Below are positions 4,397 through 7,179 of a stretch of 7,179 nt of DNA, in pieces. The position numbers were made by a program, and so were the translations under genes. Source of the DNA: Acidimicrobiales bacterium (lineage in GTDB: Bacteria; Actinomycetota; Acidimicrobiia; Acidimicrobiales; RAAP-2); NCBI GenBank assembly GCA_017882985.1, contig JADGOK010000038.1, forward strand, positions 1 to 7,179, read 5' to 3'. The stretch's first letter is position 1. The number at the start of each line of letters is the position of its first letter. A model generated the notes under the pieces. It saw only the letters and a program-made list of their open reading frames with translations, made no database searches and was not told the origin of the DNA.

Positions 4397-6490
4397 CTAG
4401 ACGATTGTCGTGGGCCGGTCGTCCTTGCCGGCGGCGTTCCACCAACTCGGCGAGCCGGCGGGGCCGATCGACGCACCCGTCGCACGTTGTTCGGCTTCGA
4501 TCACGTGAAGAAGGGCGTTGATCAACGAAAGGTGCGTCAGCGCCTGGGGGAAGTTACCCAAGTGCCGTGCGGTGAGTGGGTCAATCTCTTCACCGTAGAG
4601 TCCCAACGCACTCGCGCTGCCGATCAACTTCTCGCACTGGGTTCGAGCACGGTCAAGTTCACCGATCTCGACCAACGCCGACACGAGCCAGAACGAACAG
4701 ACCGTGAAACTCCCCTCGGGCTCGCCGCCAATGCCGTCATCGGTCGTCGACGTCTTGTAGCGATACACGAAGGCGCCGTCAGTGAGACCCTCGGCGATCG
4801 CGAAGACCGTTGCCCGAATCCTCTCGTCATCGGGCGGCAGGAAACCCAGCATCGGCAGCAGCAGCAGCGACGCGTCCAGTTCGTCCGACCCGTAGGACTG
4901 CGTGAAGTAGCCGTTAGCACCCATTGCGTGCTCACAGATGTCGGTGTGAATCTCGTGGGCTGCGCGCCACCAACGATCGGCCCTTTCCTTCTCGCCACGC
5001 AGTGCCGCGAGACGCGCGCCGCGGTCGGCCGCGACCCAACACATGACCTTGGAGAACGTGAGGTGCTTGGGCTCGCCACGGATCTCCCAAATGCCTCGAT
5101 CGGGCTCGTGCCACGACGCCAGAGCCGTCTCAACCGATTGCACGACGATGCGCCACGACCGCTCACTCAGTGAGTCACGTGACCTGGTGTGTTCAAAGAC
5201 GCAGTCGACGATCGCGCCGAGGATGTCGAACTGGCTCTGGTGGCTCGCGGCATTGCCCACGCGCACCGGTCGACTCCAGCTGTAGCCCGTAAGGTGATCG
5301 AGTTCTTGTTCGGGGTCCGACGAGGTGCCGTCAACACCGTAGAGGACCTGGAGATCGCTCCTCACGGGCTTGGAACCATTGGCGACATGGCCCGAGGGTT
5401 CGAGCACGTCGCCGAGAAATTCTAGGAAATCGTCCGCCTCGGTATCGAAACCCAATTTGTGAAGCGAGCGCAACGTGAAGGCCGAGTCACGAATCCAGGT
5501 GTAGCGGTAGTCCCAGTTTCGCGATCCCCCAAGGTTTTCGGGCAACGACGTCGTGGGTGCGGCGAGGAGCGCACCGCTCGGGGCGTAGGTGAGACCCTTC
5601 AAGGTCAACGCGCTTCGCTGGAGCAACTCGCGCCACGGGTGGTCGGGAAAACGACCACCATCAATCCATCCACGCCAGAATCGACTGGTTTCGGCTTGAC
5701 ACTGATCCACTTCAGTCCGGTTCGCCGGCGGCGCCACGTCGGTCCAACTCAACACGGCGTAGGCCGACTCGCCTTCGGAAAGACGATGCCGGGCCCGTAT
5801 GGACCGTCCTTCAATGCCAAAACGCATGTCACCGGTGAGGTTCAATTGATCAAAGTCGGGATTGATTGTCCGAACGTGGTCGTACGACGCACCGGCGTAC
5901 TCCCAACGCGCGTCGGTGCGCCCGTAGTCGAACGAAGGTTCGCAATTGAGAACGAGATCGACGCTGCCGTGCAGGCACTTGGCGGTGCGCACGAGAACGT
6001 GCTTGGCGTCGAAGTCCCCCGGCGTGCGTCGATGGTGGTCGGAACGGTCCCCCGTTCGGTACCACGGGCCGACGGCGAGGAAGTCGCGCACGATGAGCCA
6101 TCCGCCGCGAGTCTGCCACGTCGTCTCGAGCACCATCGTGCCCGGCAAGTACTGGCGGTGAGCCGGCACGGCGCTGTCCACTGGCGCGAGGCGAAAGGAG
6201 CCGGCGGCCCGATCGAGGAGGGTTCCGAACACACTTTGATTGTGGGGTTTGGGCAGACAGAGCCATTCGATCGCGCCGGTGGGCGCGACGAGACAACTGT
6301 TCTCACAGTCCGAGAGAAACGCGTAATCCGCAATCGGCGGGAAGATTGTCTCGAGGGCCTCCTGGTTCGGGGGCCCGAGCAAACCCGATTCGCGCAACGT
6401 CAGCGAACCGAAGGACCGACGCACCAGCGCAGCGATTGAGTCGTCACTCTCGACAGAAGTGGAGTCACCATAGTTCGAGTTCGTAGTCAA
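4397..6490 (-). CDS. Glycoside hydrolase family 15 (glucoamylase/trehalase type)
   Basis: Complete 697-residue protein without a signal peptide, so probably cytosolic. The N-terminal beta-rich domain (about 50-270) opens with PPIADYAFLSD and IEWLCLPK, as in the trehalase-like GH15 group. The (alpha/alpha)6 catalytic domain (about 285-665) contains SRNWDYRYTWIRD (323-335), GIWEIRGEP with Glu469 (the expected general acid), KVMCWVAADRGARLA, QSYGSDELDAS (531-541), and LYGEEIDP with Glu634 (the expected base, by comparison with the SEQ motif of fungal glucoamylase). GH15 enzymes hydrolyse alpha-glucosides with inversion, and mycobacterial relatives are trehalases. The neighbouring otsA makes a trehalose role plausible, but maltose or another glucan is possible. 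The start is TTG 6490, supported by GAGG (6501-6498) seven bases upstream; no ATG fits as well. Confidence 0.9.
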   Translation of the reverse strand: MTTNSNYGDSTSVESDDSIAALVRRSFGSLTLRESGLLGPPNQEALETIFPPIADYAFLSDCENSCLVAPTGAIEWLCLPKPHNQSVFGTLLDRAAGSFRLAPVDSAVPAHRQYLPGTMVLETTWQTRGGWLIVRDFLAVGPWYRTGDRSDHHRRTPGDFDAKHVLVRTAKCLHGSVDLVLNCEPSFDYGRTDARWEYAGASYDHVRTINPDFDQLNLTGDMRFGIEGRSIRARHRLSEGESAYAVLSWTDVAPPANRTEVDQCQAETSRFWRGWIDGGRFPDHPWRELLQRSALTLKGLTYAPSGALLAAPTTSLPENLGGSRNWDYRYTWIRDSAFTLRSLHKLGFDTEADDFLEFLGDVLEPSGHVANGSKPVRSDLQVLYGVDGTSSDPEQELDHLTGYSWSRPVRVGNAASHQSQFDILGAIVDCVFEHTRSRDSLSERSWRIVVQSVETALASWHEPDRGIWEIRGEPKHLTFSKVMCWVAADRGARLAALRGEKERADRWWRAAHEIHTDICEHAMGANGYFTQSYGSDELDASLLLLPMLGFLPPDDERIRATVFAIAEGLTDGAFVYRYKTSTTDDGIGGEPEGSFTVCSFWLVSALVEIGELDRARTQCEKLIGSASALGLYGEEIDPLTARHLGNFPQALTHLSLINALLHVIEAEQRATGASIGPAGSPSWWNAAGKDDRPTTIV

Positions 6491-6569
6491 TTGGTTACCT
6501 CATCTGATGCACTAGGGGCACCGGCGTCACTGCGTCGCACCGACCTTTCGAGGTCACACCCAACTATGA

Positions 6570-6575
6570 ATTTTA
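6570..6575 (-). promoter_or_regulatory. Candidate -10 box for the GH15 gene
   Basis: TAAAAT on the minus strand matches TATAAT at five of six positions. It would give a leader of roughly 70 bases containing the 6542-6555 hairpin and the GAGG ribosome binding site. The -35 region (GATGTT near 6593-6598) is poor, so this is a weak call. Confidence 0.25.
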
Positions 6576-6643
6576 GTGCGCCCCTGGTGAGAAACATCGT
6601 CGCGCGATAAGAACGTTGTATGACAATTACGTTACACAGACGA

Positions 6644-6665
6644 CTTTTCGCTCCTCGTCGAAAAG
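6644..6665. repeat. Inverted repeat, 7-bp arms, 8-base spacer
   Basis: CTTTTCG (6644-6650) and CGAAAAG (6659-6665) are perfect complements. The repeat lies roughly midway between the two divergent starts and could be an operator or, if transcribed, a hairpin. Confidence 0.4.
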
Positions 6666-6779
6666 AAAGCGTTGTTTCGACAGTGCAAGGGCTCCGAAAC
6701 AGCGAGAACATCGCCCGGAACGAGAACGACATTTCGTATTGAAATGTGGTCGCGTAGTGGTCGACGAGATGAGGCGTTG

Positions 6780-6797
6780 ATTCTCCATTACGAGAAT
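6780..6797. repeat. Inverted repeat ATTCTC-N6-GAGAAT
   Basis: Perfect 6-bp arms are separated by CATTAC, giving an 18-bp symmetric element 59-76 bases before the ATG at 6856. This is the size and position of a repressor or activator site for the right-hand gene. A smaller inverted repeat, ATTTC-GTATT-GAAAT, lies at 6731-6745. Confidence 0.4.
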
Positions 6798-6855
6798 GCA
6801 AGGGTACGAATTACTTAGGGGTTAAGCGCCCCCCAAAGGCCGCGCGGGAATACAT

Positions 6856-7179
6856 ATGGCTGAACACACTGCGACGTCCGTAGAGACTTCGAAGTTACGG
6901 CGCTCGAGGCATTTTCGCCTCTGGGCGATATTCGCCACACTGCTCGTCATTCTCGGTACCGTCGGCTCGACCCTCGGCGCCATGGCGGTCGCGCGTTCCG
7001 CGGATCAAAAGACCCACAAGGCGTTCGTCACGACCGCGGCAGAAATCGCTGCCACGGTCAAACTCGCTATACAACACGAGCAGGACCTGGTGCTCAGTAC
7101 TGAGTCCTATCTCATTGGCAATTCCTCGCCCACCCAGTCGCAGTTCACCGTTTGGGCCGACAGCGTTCGGGTACTCGAG
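6856..7179 (+). CDS. Membrane-anchored sensor-like protein (possible CHASE domain), N-terminal part
   Basis: Partial gene of 108 codons, open to the right edge. It starts at ATG 6856, with a weak GGGA (6846-6849) six bases upstream. The first 21 residues are polar and Arg-rich near the membrane (KLRRSRHFR). A single transmembrane helix spans about 22-45 (LWAIFATLLVILGTVG and on). The part after it (about 50-108) is helical and polar, with AAEIAATVKLAIQHEQDLV, STESYLIGNSS and then QFTVWADSV. This arrangement resembles the start of extracytoplasmic CHASE domains, which sense small ligands in front of histidine kinase or GGDEF/EAL output modules. The output domain lies outside the window, so neither ligand nor output is known. 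Codon 14 is the rare TTA. It is divergent from the GH15 gene, and whether the two are functionally linked is open. Confidence 0.55.
   Translation, partial: MAEHTATSVETSKLRRSRHFRLWAIFATLLVILGTVGSTLGAMAVARSADQKTHKAFVTTAAEIAATVKLAIQHEQDLVLSTESYLIGNSSPTQSQFTVWADSVRVLE

Larger units (their letters stand above)
6491..6855. other. 365-base divergent intergenic region with repeats
   Basis: No convincing gene lies here, and the sequence is richer in A and T than the flanking genes. From left to right it holds: the GH15 ribosome binding site (6498-6501); a small hairpin GACCT-TTCG-AGGTC (6542-6555) that would lie in the GH15 leader; a possible GH15 -10 box (6570-6575); inverted repeats at 6644-6665, 6731-6745 and 6780-6797; CGAGAA at 6703, 6721 and 6791; and a direct repeat TGCAAGGG at 6684-6691 and 6797-6804. 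A G4/C4 inverted pair (6818-6821, about 6829-6834) precedes the right-hand gene. It probably carries the promoters of both divergent genes. Confidence 0.5.

Noticed and set aside
5459..6439. A 326-codon plus-strand open frame opposite the GH15 gene
   Set aside because: It is antisense to a well-supported gene, has no domain or ribosome binding site, and has shadow-type composition.
6487..6801. A 104-codon minus-strand open frame directly before the GH15 start, its stop overlapping the TTG
   Set aside because: No recognisable domain, an unusual composition (Ser/Arg/Phe rich), repeats and promoter-like sequences inside it, and no good ribosome binding site. It looks like chance openness of a control region.

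Overview
The window looks like a chromosomal housekeeping segment of a high-GC Gram-positive bacterium, most likely an actinomycete of the Acidimicrobiia type. This is an inference from three things: GC-rich codon use, secreted cell-wall enzymes with long Thr/Ser linkers, and several apparently leaderless genes whose -10 box sits exactly where leaderless transcription would need it. I see no mobile element, CRISPR array, tRNA, rRNA, toxin-antitoxin or phage gene, and no defence system.

Left part (1-1711): two divergent genes for exported peptidoglycan enzymes share a 128-base promoter region. On the minus strand is the N-terminal part of a D,D-carboxypeptidase-like serine enzyme (family S11), cut by the left edge. 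On the plus strand is a complete L,D-transpeptidase with a peptidoglycan-binding-type domain and a YkuD catalytic domain. Both have a signal peptide followed by a Thr-rich linker. D,D-carboxypeptidases make the tetrapeptide stems that L,D-transpeptidases use as donors, so the pair could act in sequence. However, the S11 protein lacks the Asn of its SxN motif.

Middle (1869-4133): a NagD-type HAD phosphatase on the plus strand converges on otsA (trehalose-6-phosphate synthase, GT20) on the minus strand, with 39 bases between the stop codons. Upstream of otsA on the same strand lies a GH15 glucoamylase/trehalase-type hydrolase (4397-6490). The 263-base gap between them holds palindromes and a leader hairpin, so otsA may have its own control. 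OtsA makes trehalose 6-phosphate and the GH15 enzyme probably cleaves a glucoside, possibly trehalose. The dedicated phosphatase OtsB is not in the window.

Right part (6491-7179): a relatively AT-rich 365-base divergent intergenic region carries several inverted and direct repeats. It precedes the start of a membrane-anchored protein, cut by the right edge, whose visible part resembles the N-terminus of a CHASE-type sensor.

The most useful observations are the three TANNNT or TATAAT-like boxes placed exactly at -12 to -7 from three start codons, the altered SxN motif in the S11 protein, and the repeat-rich leaders of the trehalose genes.
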